The notes below the pieces were generated by a model, which saw only the letters and a list, made by a program, of their open reading frames with translations, searched no databases and was not told where the DNA came from. A DNA stretch of 64,000 bases from Trebonia sp050013875 (GTDB lineage Bacteria; Actinomycetota; Actinomycetes; Streptosporangiales; Streptosporangiaceae): the NCBI GenBank assembly GCA_050013875.1, contig JBEKEK010000024.1, positions 4,872 through 68,871 on the forward strand, read 5' to 3'. This document shows, in pieces, positions 49,414 through 57,894 of the stretch. Positions within the stretch are counted from its first letter, which is position 1. Each line of letters starts with the position of its first letter. The position numbers and the translations under genes are program-made.

Positions 49414-49729
49414 TACTCGATCACCGGCCCGGATGCGCTGTCGGTGGCCGACCAGACCGCGATCGCCGCCAGTGTCCTGGGACGGGACCTGCGGCCGGAG
49501 CAGCTCGAGCTACAGGTCGCGAAGGCGCGTGCGTTCCCGGAGGGGACCCGGACCTCGTCGTCGAGTCCGTGTTCGGCACTTTCGGCCCGGAAGCGGCGGT
49601 CGTTCCTGTATCCGGTGATGTGCAGGCGCTGACCGGTCGTCCGGCGCAGACCTTCGCGCAGTGGGTCGAGCGCAACCGGGAGGCGTTTGCATCAGGGCAG
49701 GCCGAAGACGGCCGTGAAGAACGTCGGTA
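49414..49729 (+). pseudogene. 3' remnant of an NmrA-like NAD(P)-binding protein
   Basis: The frame YSITGPDALSVADQTAIAAS, VLGRDLRPEQLELQVAKARA and FPEGT (49414-49548) continues in another frame as PDLVVESVFGTFGPEAAVVP, VSGDVQALTGRPAQTFAQWV and ERNREAFA to a stop at about 49729. This is the C-terminal half of an NmrA/SDR-type NAD(P)-binding protein. A single C missing from the run at 49547-49549 explains the shift. The N-terminal half is absent. The rest of the gap 49237-49413 holds nothing I can support. Confidence 0.8.
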
Positions 49730-49749
49730 AGACTGTGAGGGAGGACCGC

Positions 49750-49842
49750 ATGCACGATTTGACGGGGCGCGGACTGCAACGGGCCGCTGATGCGGAACCG
49801 CGCCAGTCCCTGACCCTCCCGGATCGCGACCTTGCCGACTAG
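49750..49842 (+). CDS. Possible 30-residue small protein
   Basis: ATG 49750 follows the strong ribosome site GAGGGAGGA. The product MHDLTGRGLQRAADA.. is Arg/Asp-rich with no similarity I recognise, ending at TAG 49842. It may be the leftover start of a lost gene. Weak. Confidence 0.25.
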   Translation: MHDLTGRGLQRAADAEPRQSLTLPDRDLAD

Positions 49843-49961
49843 ATGACTAGCGGAGGGTGCTACCAGGCCGGCAAGGGCAAGGCCGGCCTCGACCGCGGCT
49901 GGGTGGCCGCACGCACGGGCGCGCGCTCAAGTTGCTGTCCGGTGGCGAGTGAGGAGAGTTG

Positions 49962-50735
49962 ATGGCACGGGTATTCATCACCGGTTCGGGCGACGGCCTC
50001 GGCCTGATGGCCGCGCGGCTCCTGATCGAGGAGGGGCACGCGGTCATCGCCCACGCCCGTAACGAGCAGCGGGCCGGCGAGACGAGGAAGGCGCTGCCCG
50101 GCGCGAAGCAGGTGGTGACCGGCGACCTGTCGAGCATCGCGCAGACGCGCGGCGTGGCCGACCAGGTGAACGTGATCGGTGATGTCGACGCCGTGATCTA
50201 TAACGCCGCGGTCGGCCCTGACGAGCGGCGCCGGATCGAGACCGCCGACGGGCTTTCGCACGTCTTCGGGATCAATGTGCTCGCGCCCTATATTCTCACG
50301 GCCCTCATCGCGCGCCCGCGGCGCGTAATCTACCTCACCTCGGGTCTGCACCGCGGTGGCGATCCCGCGCTCGACGACCCGCAGTGGGAGCATCACGCCT
50401 GGCGAGGGTCGCAGGCCTACAGCGACAGCAAGCTGTATGACCTGGCGCTGGCCATGGCGGTCGCGCGGCGCTGGCCCGATGTGCTGTCGAACGCAGTGAG
50501 CCCCGGCTGGGTGCCGACCAAGATGGGCGGCGCGGGTGCGCCGGACGACCTGACGCAGGGATACCTGACGCAGGCCTGGCTGGCCGTCAGCGACGAGCCC
50601 GCGGCGCTGGTCAGCGGTTGCTGCTTCTTTCACAAGCGGCAGCAGCAGTTCCATCCCGCGGCCCGCTCCCTTGAGGTCCAGGACGCGCTGACCGACTACT
50701 GCGCGCGGCTCAGCGGGATTCCGCTCCCGGCCTAG
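49962..50735 (+). CDS. Short-chain dehydrogenase/reductase
   Basis: 257 aa SDR. The glycine motif TGSGDGLG is at residues 7-14. It shows DAVIYNAAVG (NNAG-type), VFGINVLAPYIL, the catalytic Ser in IYLTSGLH and YxxxK in QAYSDSKLYD. SNAVSPGWVPTKMGG is the PG motif. Substrate unknown. The C-terminal CFFHKRQQQFHPAARS is unusual, with two Cys and two His-like positions. ATG 49962 follows GAGGAGAG; TTG 49959 is also possible. Confidence 0.9.
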   Translation: MARVFITGSGDGLGLMAARLLIEEGHAVIAHARNEQRAGETRKALPGAKQVVTGDLSSIAQTRGVADQVNVIGDVDAVIYNAAVGPDERRRIETADGLSHVFGINVLAPYILTALIARPRRVIYLTSGLHRGGDPALDDPQWEHHAWRGSQAYSDSKLYDLALAMAVARRWPDVLSNAVSPGWVPTKMGGAGAPDDLTQGYLTQAWLAVSDEPAALVSGCCFFHKRQQQFHPAARSLEVQDALTDYCARLSGIPLPA

Positions 50736-50803
50736 CCGCGATGCCGGTGGGACCGTGCTACAACCCTGTGAATGGGCTGGTCTTCGACCATTGGAGTGCT
50801 GCC

Positions 50804-52153
50804 GTGCCCTTTTTTCCGATGCCCGCGGTCCGGTGGATCGGCCCCGGTGTCATCGCCGGCCTGGCCGCCGGCTACGCCACGCTCTGGTTCGCGGCGGCGC
50901 CGGCCGGGCAGCCGGGTGCCTCGTACCTGGGCCAGTTCCTGGGCGCCGAGGCGGTCCTGCTGCTGTCTGTCGGGCTGATCCTCATCAGCACTCTGCCCTG
51001 GGTCGAGGTCGCCTTCGACGGCATCGACAAGGCGGCGATCTGGCACCGGCGGGTCGCCATCACCGGCGTCGTCCTGCTGATCCCGCACATCCTGCTGGCC
51101 GCCAGCCCGCACCCCAGCGCTCTTGGCCCACCGCTGGCCGTGATCGGCGTGATCGGCCTGATAGTCCTGGTCGTCTGGGCGGTGCTGCCCCGGTGGCGAT
51201 CCGTGATCCCGCACGCGTTCCAGGGGCCGGTGCTCGCCGTCCGGCGCCTTCCGGGGGCCCGGCATCTCCGCACAGCGCTGGGCGGCTACGAGCTATGGCG
51301 TCAGGTGCACCGGCTAACCGGGCTGTTCGTGGCCGCCGGGTTCTCCCATGCCCTGCTCGACGGAACGCCGTTCGCGCCGTCGCCCCTGCTGCGCTGGACC
51401 TTCGTCGCGGTCGGCGGCACCGGCCTGGCGTTCTACGTCTACCGGGAACTACTCGCCCGGCACTTCATACCGCTGCTGGACTACCAGGTGGACACGGTTC
51501 GGCCCATCGGGACCGGCATCACCGAGATCGGCCTGAGACCGCTCGGCCGCCCCGTGAACTTCGCTGCCGGCCAGTTCGCCATGCTCTTTCTCGAGGGACT
51601 GGACGGCTGGCACCGGCACCCCTTCACGATCACGAGCTCGCCGGGCGACGAAGACCTGCGCTTCGCGATCAAGACCCTCGGCGACGGCACCGCCCAGCTC
51701 CAGGACGAGGTCCAGCCCGGAATGCCCGCCGTGATCGGCGGCCCGTTCGGCCGGTTCTCCCACGCCAAGGGCACCCCGCGGCAGCTGTGGATCGCCGGCG
51801 GCATCGGCGTCACGCCGTTCCTCAGCTGGCTACGCGATCTCGGCCAGCACCCGGCCCGCGGTCCCGTCGACTTCTTCTACAGCTCCTCCGACCCGGACAT
51901 GCCCTACGCCGACGAGATACGCGAGCTGGCCGCCCGTGCCAACCTGATTCAGGTGCACTTCTTCGACAGTCGCCGCGGGCATCTCTCCGCGGAACGGATC
52001 CTCGCCGAGGCCGACGGTGCCGCCTCGGCCCCCGGCCAGGTATCCGTGTTCCTGTGCGGGCCTACGGGGATGGTCGCCGCGCTGCAGTCAGGATTCCACC
52101 GCCTTGGCGTGCCCGGACGGCATATCTACCGCGAGTACTTCGACTGGCGGTGA
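50804..52153 (+). CDS. Ferric-reductase-like flavocytochrome (FRD/NOX family)
   Basis: 449 aa. The N-terminal half has six helices with His pairs (IWHRRVAITGVVLLIPHILL; VHRLTGLFVAAGFSHALLDG) that can hold two haems. The C-terminal half is a ferredoxin-NADP-reductase unit: WHRHPFTITSSPG (FAD), IGGPFGRFS, LWIAGGIGVTPFLSWL (NADPH) and VFLCGPTGMVAAL. It moves electrons from NADPH through FAD and haem across the membrane to ferric iron or oxygen. GTG 50804 has TTGGAG upstream; ATG 50741 is an alternative adding 21 residues. Confidence 0.88.
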   Translation: MPFFPMPAVRWIGPGVIAGLAAGYATLWFAAAPAGQPGASYLGQFLGAEAVLLLSVGLILISTLPWVEVAFDGIDKAAIWHRRVAITGVVLLIPHILLAASPHPSALGPPLAVIGVIGLIVLVVWAVLPRWRSVIPHAFQGPVLAVRRLPGARHLRTALGGYELWRQVHRLTGLFVAAGFSHALLDGTPFAPSPLLRWTFVAVGGTGLAFYVYRELLARHFIPLLDYQVDTVRPIGTGITEIGLRPLGRPVNFAAGQFAMLFLEGLDGWHRHPFTITSSPGDEDLRFAIKTLGDGTAQLQDEVQPGMPAVIGGPFGRFSHAKGTPRQLWIAGGIGVTPFLSWLRDLGQHPARGPVDFFYSSSDPDMPYADEIRELAARANLIQVHFFDSRRGHLSAERILAEADGAASAPGQVSVFLCGPTGMVAALQSGFHRLGVPGRHIYREYFDWR

Positions 52154-52206
52154 CGCGTCTGGCGGCTAGTTCCGGTTCAGCGGGAGGAATGCCCGGGTGC
52201 CGACGT

Positions 52207-52503
52207 TCATCTGACTGACCTCTGGGTCAAGCGCGGTGTCCGGGCGCAGGACAAGCTCGCGCAGCACCGGGTGTACATGCTGTTGACCAGCGGCTTGCCG
52301 AACGGCTCGAGCGACTCGGCGAACGCGAAGTCGATGTGCAGTGCCTGCGGGTTCATTGACAGGCTGGAGAACAGGATGTTGTCGTACTCGGTCATCGTCC
52401 GGCCGGGCTGGTGGACGTAGACCACGCCAACCTGCAGGTCCTCGTACCAGAGCCCTCGCTGCTCGTCGCGCGGCCAGCCGTCGCGGTCCTGTGTGGCGGT
52501 CAT
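52207..52503 (-). pseudogene. Truncated MaoC-like hydratase gene
   Basis: ATG 52503 (GAGGGA ahead) starts DEQRGLWYEDLQVGVVYVHQ, PGRTMTEYDNILFSSLSMNP and QALHIDFAFAESLEPFGKPL. This is the first half of a MaoC/hot-dog enoyl-CoA hydratase, close in pattern to the intact gene at 56176. At about 52270, after LVNSMYT, the family likeness ends and a foreign tail runs to a stop at 52207. In the neighbouring frame that tail reads LRELVLRPDTALDPEVSQMN and VGTRAFLPLN, probably the end of another lost gene I cannot name. Confidence 0.75.
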
Positions 52504-53136
52504 GCCATCCCTCACTTCTGGGTTCGTTTGAGCGCTGCCGCCCTGGTCTTCCGCCACCGTTCGTAGGCGGTTGCCCGTGTCGGCGCGGGTTGCCCTGCCA
52601 GCAGGTACCAGCAGCGCGGCGATTTCCGCGGCAGTTGGCATCCCGGTGGTCCGCAGTTCCTGGCCGGCGGGACCGCCGTCACTCATGTCGGCCACACCCC
52701 GTGCCGCTTGGTGACGGCCTCGCGGGTCTGGCCGACGCTGCGCCTGGAGGCTCCCGACCCGGTCGATCAGCCGCCCGGCCTGGTCCGCGCGGACGGCGCC
52801 AGCGACAGCGACCTGTCCAGATCGATCGCACTGTCAGCAGCGATGGCCCGCATCCTCTGATCAGACCAGTAGGAGTTTCGCCAGACCTCGCCGAGGGTCA
52901 CCCAAAGGACGTTGCCTCCCCTAGTGCATTCTCCCAAGTCAAAGTGAGCGTAGTGCCTTTGCCTGTTGTGCACTGAGCATTCACGGTGCGATGTGAGGTC
53001 GAGGTCATCCGCAACTTTGCTCGCTATCAGCCAGGCGGGCAGGCGGTCGAGGTCTAGCCGGTGGCGACTATCCCCTGACAGCAAGTAGCGGCGAGCGGAG
53101 TGAGCAGCCTAGGCGGCCCACTACTTACGGGGCCAT
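52504..53136. other. Gene-poor stretch
   Basis: No gene I can support in 630 bases. An open minus-strand frame continues upstream of the MaoC remnant (TAAEIAALLVPAGRATRADT), but it has no recognised family. The DNA becomes less GC-rich after about 52860. Together with the flanking remnants it looks like a rearranged accessory segment. Confidence 0.4.
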
Positions 53137-53402
53137 TTAGTACAACTTTCTACTTCCTGTTTGCACGCTGCCCCGCTTACCTGCAGCTATGTCGCGGTTT
53201 AGTCTTTCGACTAGGGTCTGTTCAGTGCTGACAAGTGAAAAACGATGGGTTGTGCAGCCATTGAGGTTCAGTGTATTTATAAGGTCATCCAATATATGCT
53301 GCTTATGTAGTACCCAGCAGAAAATAACATTCTCAAATTCCGAGCAAGCGAGGAAGCCGTTAAGCAGATGGGTGCGCGGGAAGGGGCCGTCGGGTCCGGC
53401 TA
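53137..53402 (-). pseudogene. Low-GC remnant of a P-loop nucleotide kinase-like gene
   Basis: The minus-strand frame reads LACSEFENVIFCWVLHKQHI, LDDLINTLNLNGCTTHRFSL and VSTEQTLVERLNRDIAAGKR and stops at 53137. The pattern (NVIFCWV.H...I.D, FSLV.SE..L..RL..D...G.R) is the C-terminal half of AAA/shikimate-kinase-like proteins. The Walker A half and the tail are missing. The bases 53200-53345 are far richer in A/T than anything else in the window, a sign of foreign origin. Upstream it runs into the TIR gene. Confidence 0.6.
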
Positions 53403-53990
53403 TCGCGTTAGCGCCCTGTCGATGATGCTCATGAGCCTGTCCGCGTCGTACTGGTAGCGGTGGTCGCAGCTCATCTCGAGGGCGTTGAGCCGGGCCAGCC
53501 TGCGGAGGTCGGAGGGGAGTTCTTGCGGTCTTGGTGGTTCCGCGCCCTCGACGAGCACGGGGATCACGCGTATGCCGCGCTTGAGTGCGGTGCGGATCTC
53601 GAACCGGACGTAGTCGTCGGGGTTGTCGAGCCGGCGGCGGCCTTCCTGATCGGAGAGTGTGGCCCAATTGGGGCCGATCAGGGCCACTAGGACGCCGCAT
53701 GAGTTGACGGCGTCGCTGATGACTTTCGCGAACTCAAGCCCGGCCTCGACGGAGTCCAGGTCCATGAAGACGGGCGCGTCGGGGAAGCGTTCGCGCAGGT
53801 TGAACTGGAGCAGGCGCGCGTGGGGCAGGGCGTCCGCGTGGCGGTAGCTGATGAAGATCCCGTGTCGGGGCAGATCCGGCGCGTCTCTCGCCTCACCGGC
53901 TGACGATCCCAGTCCAAGTACGCGCGATGGCGTCCGGTTGGTGCCGCATTGCGCTGACTTGGCTGGGGGAGTTGGTCGTCGTTCGGCCAT
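53400..53990 (-). CDS. TIR-domain protein
   Basis: 196 aa. After a disordered head (1-42) comes a TIR_2 domain: GIFISYRHADALPHARLLQF (44-63), VFMDLDSVEAGLEFAKVISD, SCGVLVALIGPNWATLSD, then DDYVRFEIRTALKRGIRVIP with a Glu (131) at the position of the NADase catalytic acid, and VIPVLVEGAEPP. Bacterial TIR proteins cleave NAD or make cyclic-ADPR signals in phage defence (Thoeris, TIR-STING and others); others are stand-alone. No ThsA, SLOG or STING partner is adjacent. It shares its upstream gap with the XRE gene, in divergent orientation. Confidence 0.85.
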   Translation of the reverse strand: MAERRPTPPAKSAQCGTNRTPSRVLGLGSSAGEARDAPDLPRHGIFISYRHADALPHARLLQFNLRERFPDAPVFMDLDSVEAGLEFAKVISDAVNSCGVLVALIGPNWATLSDQEGRRRLDNPDDYVRFEIRTALKRGIRVIPVLVEGAEPPRPQELPSDLRRLARLNALEMSCDHRYQYDADRLMSIIDRALTR

Positions 53991-54205
53991 GGTGCACCAC
54001 CCGCGCGTTGGGTCACGACCGGCCCTCGGTGACGTGGCCGACCAGTTTGGTCGGCAGCGGCGCCGAAATCGTGGCGATTCTTGCCTAAGCCATATGGTGG
54101 ATGAGCGTCCGCAGCCGTCTTCGCAGGCTGCTAGCGGTTATGTTGCCCAGTTCCGTTTTTCAGGCTGTCCTCCCCGCGGGAGGCCTAGCTTGTCTCGCCG
54201 ATGGC

Positions 54206-54321
54206 ATTCCCGATGGGAATCCCGCGAATCCCCATGATCAGGGCTGAAACCTGTGCTAGCGTTCGCGACGGGATGAGCTTCAGCATTCCCACGGCAACTT
54301 GCAGCGGGATTCTCATCCCGT
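54206..54321 (+). promoter_or_regulatory. Inverted repeats before the XRE gene
   Basis: ATTCCC-GAT-GGGAAT (54206-54220) is a perfect palindrome. ACGGGATGAG (54268-54277) and CTCATCCCGT (54312-54321) are a perfect 10-bp inverted repeat. GGGAATCCC/GGATTC strings recur between them. Together they form a likely operator and mRNA-leader region in the 420-base gap between the TIR gene and the TTG start at 54414. I cannot place -35/-10 boxes with confidence. Confidence 0.5.
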
Positions 54322-54413
54322 TCACTTCTCGTGTAAGCCTGGTTCGTGACCTTCCCGGCTGTCACACTGGTGTTGTTCTCGCCGGGACTGAGCCGCGGAG
54401 GGGAGAGCGGGCC

Positions 54414-55286
54414 TTGACCACGCCAGGCAGTCCGACCGTCCGGCGGCGTCGGCTGGCCGCCGAACTGCGCGCGATCAGGGAACGGCGCGGCGAGAGCCTC
54501 CAGACAGTCGCCGCGGGTTTGCGCTGGTCCACATCGAAGCTCAGCAGGTACGAGCTTGGCAGCGGCCTGAAGCTTGGGGAAGTCGAAATCCTGCTGGACC
54601 ACTACCGCGTGCCTGGGGCTGTGCGCGATGATTTGCTCAGCCTGGCTCAGGAGGCGTCGAGGAAGGGATGGTGGGAAGATTACTCGGACGTTGCATCCAA
54701 CGAGTACCGGGAGTTTATCGGGCTCGAGGCCGAGGCGAGTTCGGTCGCGGTCTGGCACGTCTCAGTCGTGACGGGGCTGTTGCAGACCGACCGTTACGCT
54801 CGCTCGCTTATGGCTCATTGGCCAGAGCCGACAGCCCCGGCGATCGTCGAGCGCCGGGTTAAACTACGAATGCGGCGCCAGCAAGTCCTGGAGCAGGTTC
54901 CGCCGCTCAACCTGCTGGTCGTGTTGGACGAGTCCGTTCTGAGACGGCAATTTGGTGACGAATCGGTCATGTACGAGCAGCTGCAATCACTTGCAGCTGC
55001 GGCGACTCGACCAAACATCAGCATCCGCGTACTTCCTCTCCGTGCGCCGCATCCTGTATCCGCTGAATCGTTCGTTATATTCAGCTTCGGCCCGCAAGAT
55101 GATGCCATCCTCCACGATGTCGTCGTAGCTGAGGGACTGAAGGAAAGCTTTTACATAGAAGACCGTCAACAGACCTACCTGCACCTACTTGTTTTCGATA
55201 CGCTGCTCGAGGCCGCACTCGACGCCGACACGTCGAGGCGCCTGATCATTCAGACTGCCGAAAACTATTGGCGTGGCTCGCCATGA
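54414..55286 (+). CDS. XRE-type regulator with DUF5753
   Basis: 290 aa. The helix-turn-helix is at about 10-60 (LAAELRAIRERRGESLQTVA, WSTSKLSRYELGSGLK), then the DUF5753 C-terminal domain (SSVAVWHVSVVTGLLQTDRY, NLLVVLDESVLRRQFG, LPLRAPHPVSAESFVIF). This is the actinomycete WhiJ-like class, usually encoded beside a small DUF397 protein that antagonises it; such a gene follows. The TTG start at 54414 is set by a GGAGGGGAG ribosome site; the frame is open upstream without coding sense. Confidence 0.9.
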   Translation: MTTPGSPTVRRRRLAAELRAIRERRGESLQTVAAGLRWSTSKLSRYELGSGLKLGEVEILLDHYRVPGAVRDDLLSLAQEASRKGWWEDYSDVASNEYREFIGLEAEASSVAVWHVSVVTGLLQTDRYARSLMAHWPEPTAPAIVERRVKLRMRRQQVLEQVPPLNLLVVLDESVLRRQFGDESVMYEQLQSLAAAATRPNISIRVLPLRAPHPVSAESFVIFSFGPQDDAILHDVVVAEGLKESFYIEDRQQTYLHLLVFDTLLEAALDADTSRRLIIQTAENYWRGSP

Positions 55287-55372
55287 CGGCTGTCTGCCAA
55301 GGGGCTAGCTCGGCCCCGGAATAGCCAGGACGCGGCCCGTAATCGGGCTCGCCACTAGCTCAAGGAGTTACT

Positions 55373-55612
55373 ATGAACGACTTTCCCCGCACTGAGGAGA
55401 CGGCAAGACCCGACGCCAGATCGCCTTGGACCAAGAGCTCACTGAGCCATGTGAATGGAAATTGCGTCGAGGTCGCGGATATCGAGGGCGGCCAAGTCGG
55501 CATGCGCGACAGCAAGAATATCGCTGGGCCCGTGCTAGGAATTGCGCCGGAGGAGTGGCGAGCGTTCCTAGGCGGGGTACGGAACGGTGAATTCGACGAT
55601 CTTCCGGTATAG
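55373..55612 (+). CDS. DUF397 protein
   Basis: 79 aa with the family signature: RSPWTKSSLSHVNGNCVEVA (W, K-S-S, G-CVEVA), then VGMRDSKN and GIAPEEWRAFLGGVRNGEFD. DUF397 (BldB-like) proteins bind and modulate the DUF5753/XRE partner; pairs control development or toxin-antitoxin-like functions in Streptomyces. ATG 55373 follows CAAGGAGT. It is 87 bases after the XRE stop on the same strand. Confidence 0.93.
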   Translation: MNDFPRTEETARPDARSPWTKSSLSHVNGNCVEVADIEGGQVGMRDSKNIAGPVLGIAPEEWRAFLGGVRNGEFDDLPV

Positions 55613-56175
55613 CCCGGCGGGTCCCGCTCAAGATCCTTCCCGGGCAAGCCGTACTGCCGCCAGACGACTCGGCCGGTAGCCCAATGGCCGGGCTCTCCCG
55701 CGCATGCTGGCGTGGGCTAGCTGAGGGCTTGCCTGCGTGAACCTCCCAATTGACGATGTCGCCGACAGGGGAGTCGACTCAGCGTGCCGCGGCAACCTGC
55801 CCGAGGCTATTATCTCGCACCTCGACCGTGACTCTGAAGGTGCTCAGGATCCGGGGGGCGTTGCCGAGCGTCCGGGAGAACGGGAACAGCGTGTCGGTGT
55901 GAGCTGCCGGCCGTTCTCCAGCAGGATCGCACGGTTCCACCATCGTCGACCCAGGCTGGTATGGCTTCCCCAGTGGCGCCGCGAGCGGCCGGAGGACGTC
56001 CCGACGACCCCGAGAAGTACTGGTTCCTGGCCCGGCGTCGGGAAGCCAGTCGGGTGATCGGCAGGACGAAGTTCGCCGGGACCGATCGTCGAGGCCGCAG
56101 CATCTCGAACGGGTGCGGCTTCACCTGGGTGAGGAACGGGCATCAGGGCTTTAGGCCCACGCCGCCGTAAAGAGC
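55613..56175. other. Gene-poor stretch with possible remnant
   Basis: About 560 bases with no supported gene. One minus-strand frame near 55810-55910 reads HTDTLFPFSRTLGNAPRILS and TFRVTVEVR, which could be the end of a lost protein, but it has no start and no recognised family. Nothing else stands out. Confidence 0.35.
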
Positions 56176-56628
56176 TCAGCTTGGCGCGAGCATCATTAGG
56201 CCGGAGCGCTTGCAGGTACAGACGACCTGATCGCGCTGGTTGTAACCGACATGCTCGAAGAACACGATGCCGGAGTCGGTGCGCGACTTCGATGGGCGCT
56301 TGCCGAGGATCGTCGTCTCGCCGCGCAGTGTGTCGCCGTGAAACACCGGGTTCGGGAACCGGACGTCTTCGTAGCCGAGGTTGCCCAGCGTTGTCCCCAT
56401 GGTCAGCTCCGGGATCTGGTAGGCGTTCACCAGCGCGAGGGTGAACAGGCTGTTGACGAGGCGCTGCCCGTGAATCGTGGTCTTTGCGAACTCCTCGTCG
56501 AGGTGGAGCGGTTGGACGTTCATCGTCAGCGAGGTGAACATGACGTTGTCCATCTCGGTGATCGTCCGGCGAAACGCGTGCTCGTAGGTACGGCCGACCT
56601 CAAACTCCTCGTAGTAGAGGCCGCGCAT
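56176..56628 (-). CDS. MaoC-like (R)-enoyl-CoA hydratase
   Basis: 150 aa hot-dog protein: GLYYEEFEVGRTYEHAFRRT, then FTSLTMNVQPLHLDEEFAKT (the Asn-His pair of the hydratase active site: N in MNVQPLH, H in PLHLD), RLVNSLFTLALVNAY and PNPVFHGDTLRGETTILGKR. It hydrates enoyl-CoAs in beta-oxidation of acyl, terpenoid or aromatic side chains. The ATG at 56628 overlaps the acyl-CoA dehydrogenase stop in TGATG and has AAGGAG ahead, so the two enzymes are made together. Confidence 0.92.
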   Translation of the reverse strand: MRGLYYEEFEVGRTYEHAFRRTITEMDNVMFTSLTMNVQPLHLDEEFAKTTIHGQRLVNSLFTLALVNAYQIPELTMGTTLGNLGYEDVRFPNPVFHGDTLRGETTILGKRPSKSRTDSGIVFFEHVGYNQRDQVVCTCKRSGLMMLAPS

Positions 56629-57794
56629 CAGTAGCTCCTTGGCAGGTGAAGGACGTGCTCGGCGATGTAGTTCAGGACCATCTCCTGGCTGATCGGGGCG
56701 ATGCGCAGCAGCCGGGCTTCCCGGAAGTAGCGCTCGACGTGGTACTCCTTCGCGTAGCCGTAGCCGCCGTGCACCGAGATAGCGACATCCGCGGCGTGGA
56801 AGCCTGCCTCGGCCGCGAGGAACTTGCCCTCGTTGGCTTCGGCCGCGTGGGGCAGCCCGTGATCGATCAGCCATGCCGCCTTCTGAAGCATGGTGTCCGC
56901 GGCGTCCAGCCGGATGCGCGCGTCTGCGAGCTGGAAGGAGATGCCCTGATTCTGCCCGATCGGGCGGCCGAACACGACCCGCTGCTTGGCGTACTCGGTG
57001 GCCCGGCGCAGCGCGGCGCGGCCGATGCCGACGGCGGCGTTACCGGAGATCACCCGCTCGGCGTTGAGGCCGGCGAGGATCGCCTTGAAGCCGTGCCCGA
57101 CCTCGCCGATCACGTCCTCATCCGGGACGAAGAGGTCCTCGATGAACAGCTCGTTGGTGTCGACGGCGTTGCGTCCCATCTTCGCAATCGGCCGGATGCC
57201 GACCTTCTCACGGTCCACCGGGGCGAAGAACAGCGTCAGGCCGGCGCTCTTCTTCGGGACCTCGCCGATGGGCGTGGTGCGGGCGAGCAGGAACATCCGC
57301 TCGGCCTCCTGGGCCCTGGAGATCCACACCTTCTTGCCTGAGACCAGGTAGCCGCCATCGACCTTGCGGGCAAAAGTTGAGATGCGGGTGGTGTCGGTGC
57401 CGGCGTCCGGCTCGGTCACCGCGAACGAGACGTGCAGGTCACCGCTGGCCGCACGGGGCAGGAACCGGCGCTTCAGTTCCTCCGTGCCGTGTTCGATCAT
57501 CGACTCAAAGCCGAAGATGCCGATGTGGACAGTCGTGCATCCGTTCATGCCCGCGCCCGACGCGGCGATCTCCTGCTCGACGATCGCCGCCTCGGTGACG
57601 CCCAGGCCGCCGCCGCCGTACTCCTCCGGGATCGTGAGGCCGAGCCATCCGCCACGCACGATTGCGGCGTAGAACTCCCAGGGGAACTCATGGTCCTCGT
57701 CGCGGTGCATCCAGTAGTCGTCAGGGAACTGCGAGCAGACCTTGCGGACGGCATGGCGAATCTCATCGTGGACGGGGTCGGTGGCGAAGTCCAT
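56628..57794 (-). CDS. Acyl-CoA dehydrogenase
   Basis: 388 aa. FAD-binding motif SFAVTEPDAGTDTTRI (residues about 123-138), VSGKKVWISRA, the second FAD region VFGRPIGQNQGISFQLADA, and the end ISVHGGYGYAKEYHVERYFR, EARLLRIAPISQEMVLN, with the Glu in ISQEM at the catalytic-base position. It introduces a trans-2 double bond into an acyl-CoA; the substrate could be a branched or terpenoid acyl chain, given the P450 and MaoC neighbours. ATG 57794 follows GGAGCAGGA. It is divergent from the P450. Confidence 0.93.
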   Translation of the reverse strand: MDFATDPVHDEIRHAVRKVCSQFPDDYWMHRDEDHEFPWEFYAAIVRGGWLGLTIPEEYGGGGLGVTEAAIVEQEIAASGAGMNGCTTVHIGIFGFESMIEHGTEELKRRFLPRAASGDLHVSFAVTEPDAGTDTTRISTFARKVDGGYLVSGKKVWISRAQEAERMFLLARTTPIGEVPKKSAGLTLFFAPVDREKVGIRPIAKMGRNAVDTNELFIEDLFVPDEDVIGEVGHGFKAILAGLNAERVISGNAAVGIGRAALRRATEYAKQRVVFGRPIGQNQGISFQLADARIRLDAADTMLQKAAWLIDHGLPHAAEANEGKFLAAEAGFHAADVAISVHGGYGYAKEYHVERYFREARLLRIAPISQEMVLNYIAEHVLHLPRSY

Positions 57795-57894
57795 TCCTGC
57801 TCCGATCAGGCCAGAGGGTCGGTGGGGCCACCGCATCGGGAGGCTCAGCAGCGTGAACTGCCCCTCGCGTGACCTTCGTCAAGCCTATTCCTTC

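Noticed and set aside
52504..54200. Integrated prophage or plasmid in the decayed accessory stretch
   Set aside because: No integrase, transposase, replication gene or direct-repeat attachment sites seen; only gene remnants and a low-GC patch.
55680..55735. Possible tRNA-like fold after DUF397
   Set aside because: Some stem-like complementarity but no acceptor/T-arm consensus; no tRNA could be drawn.
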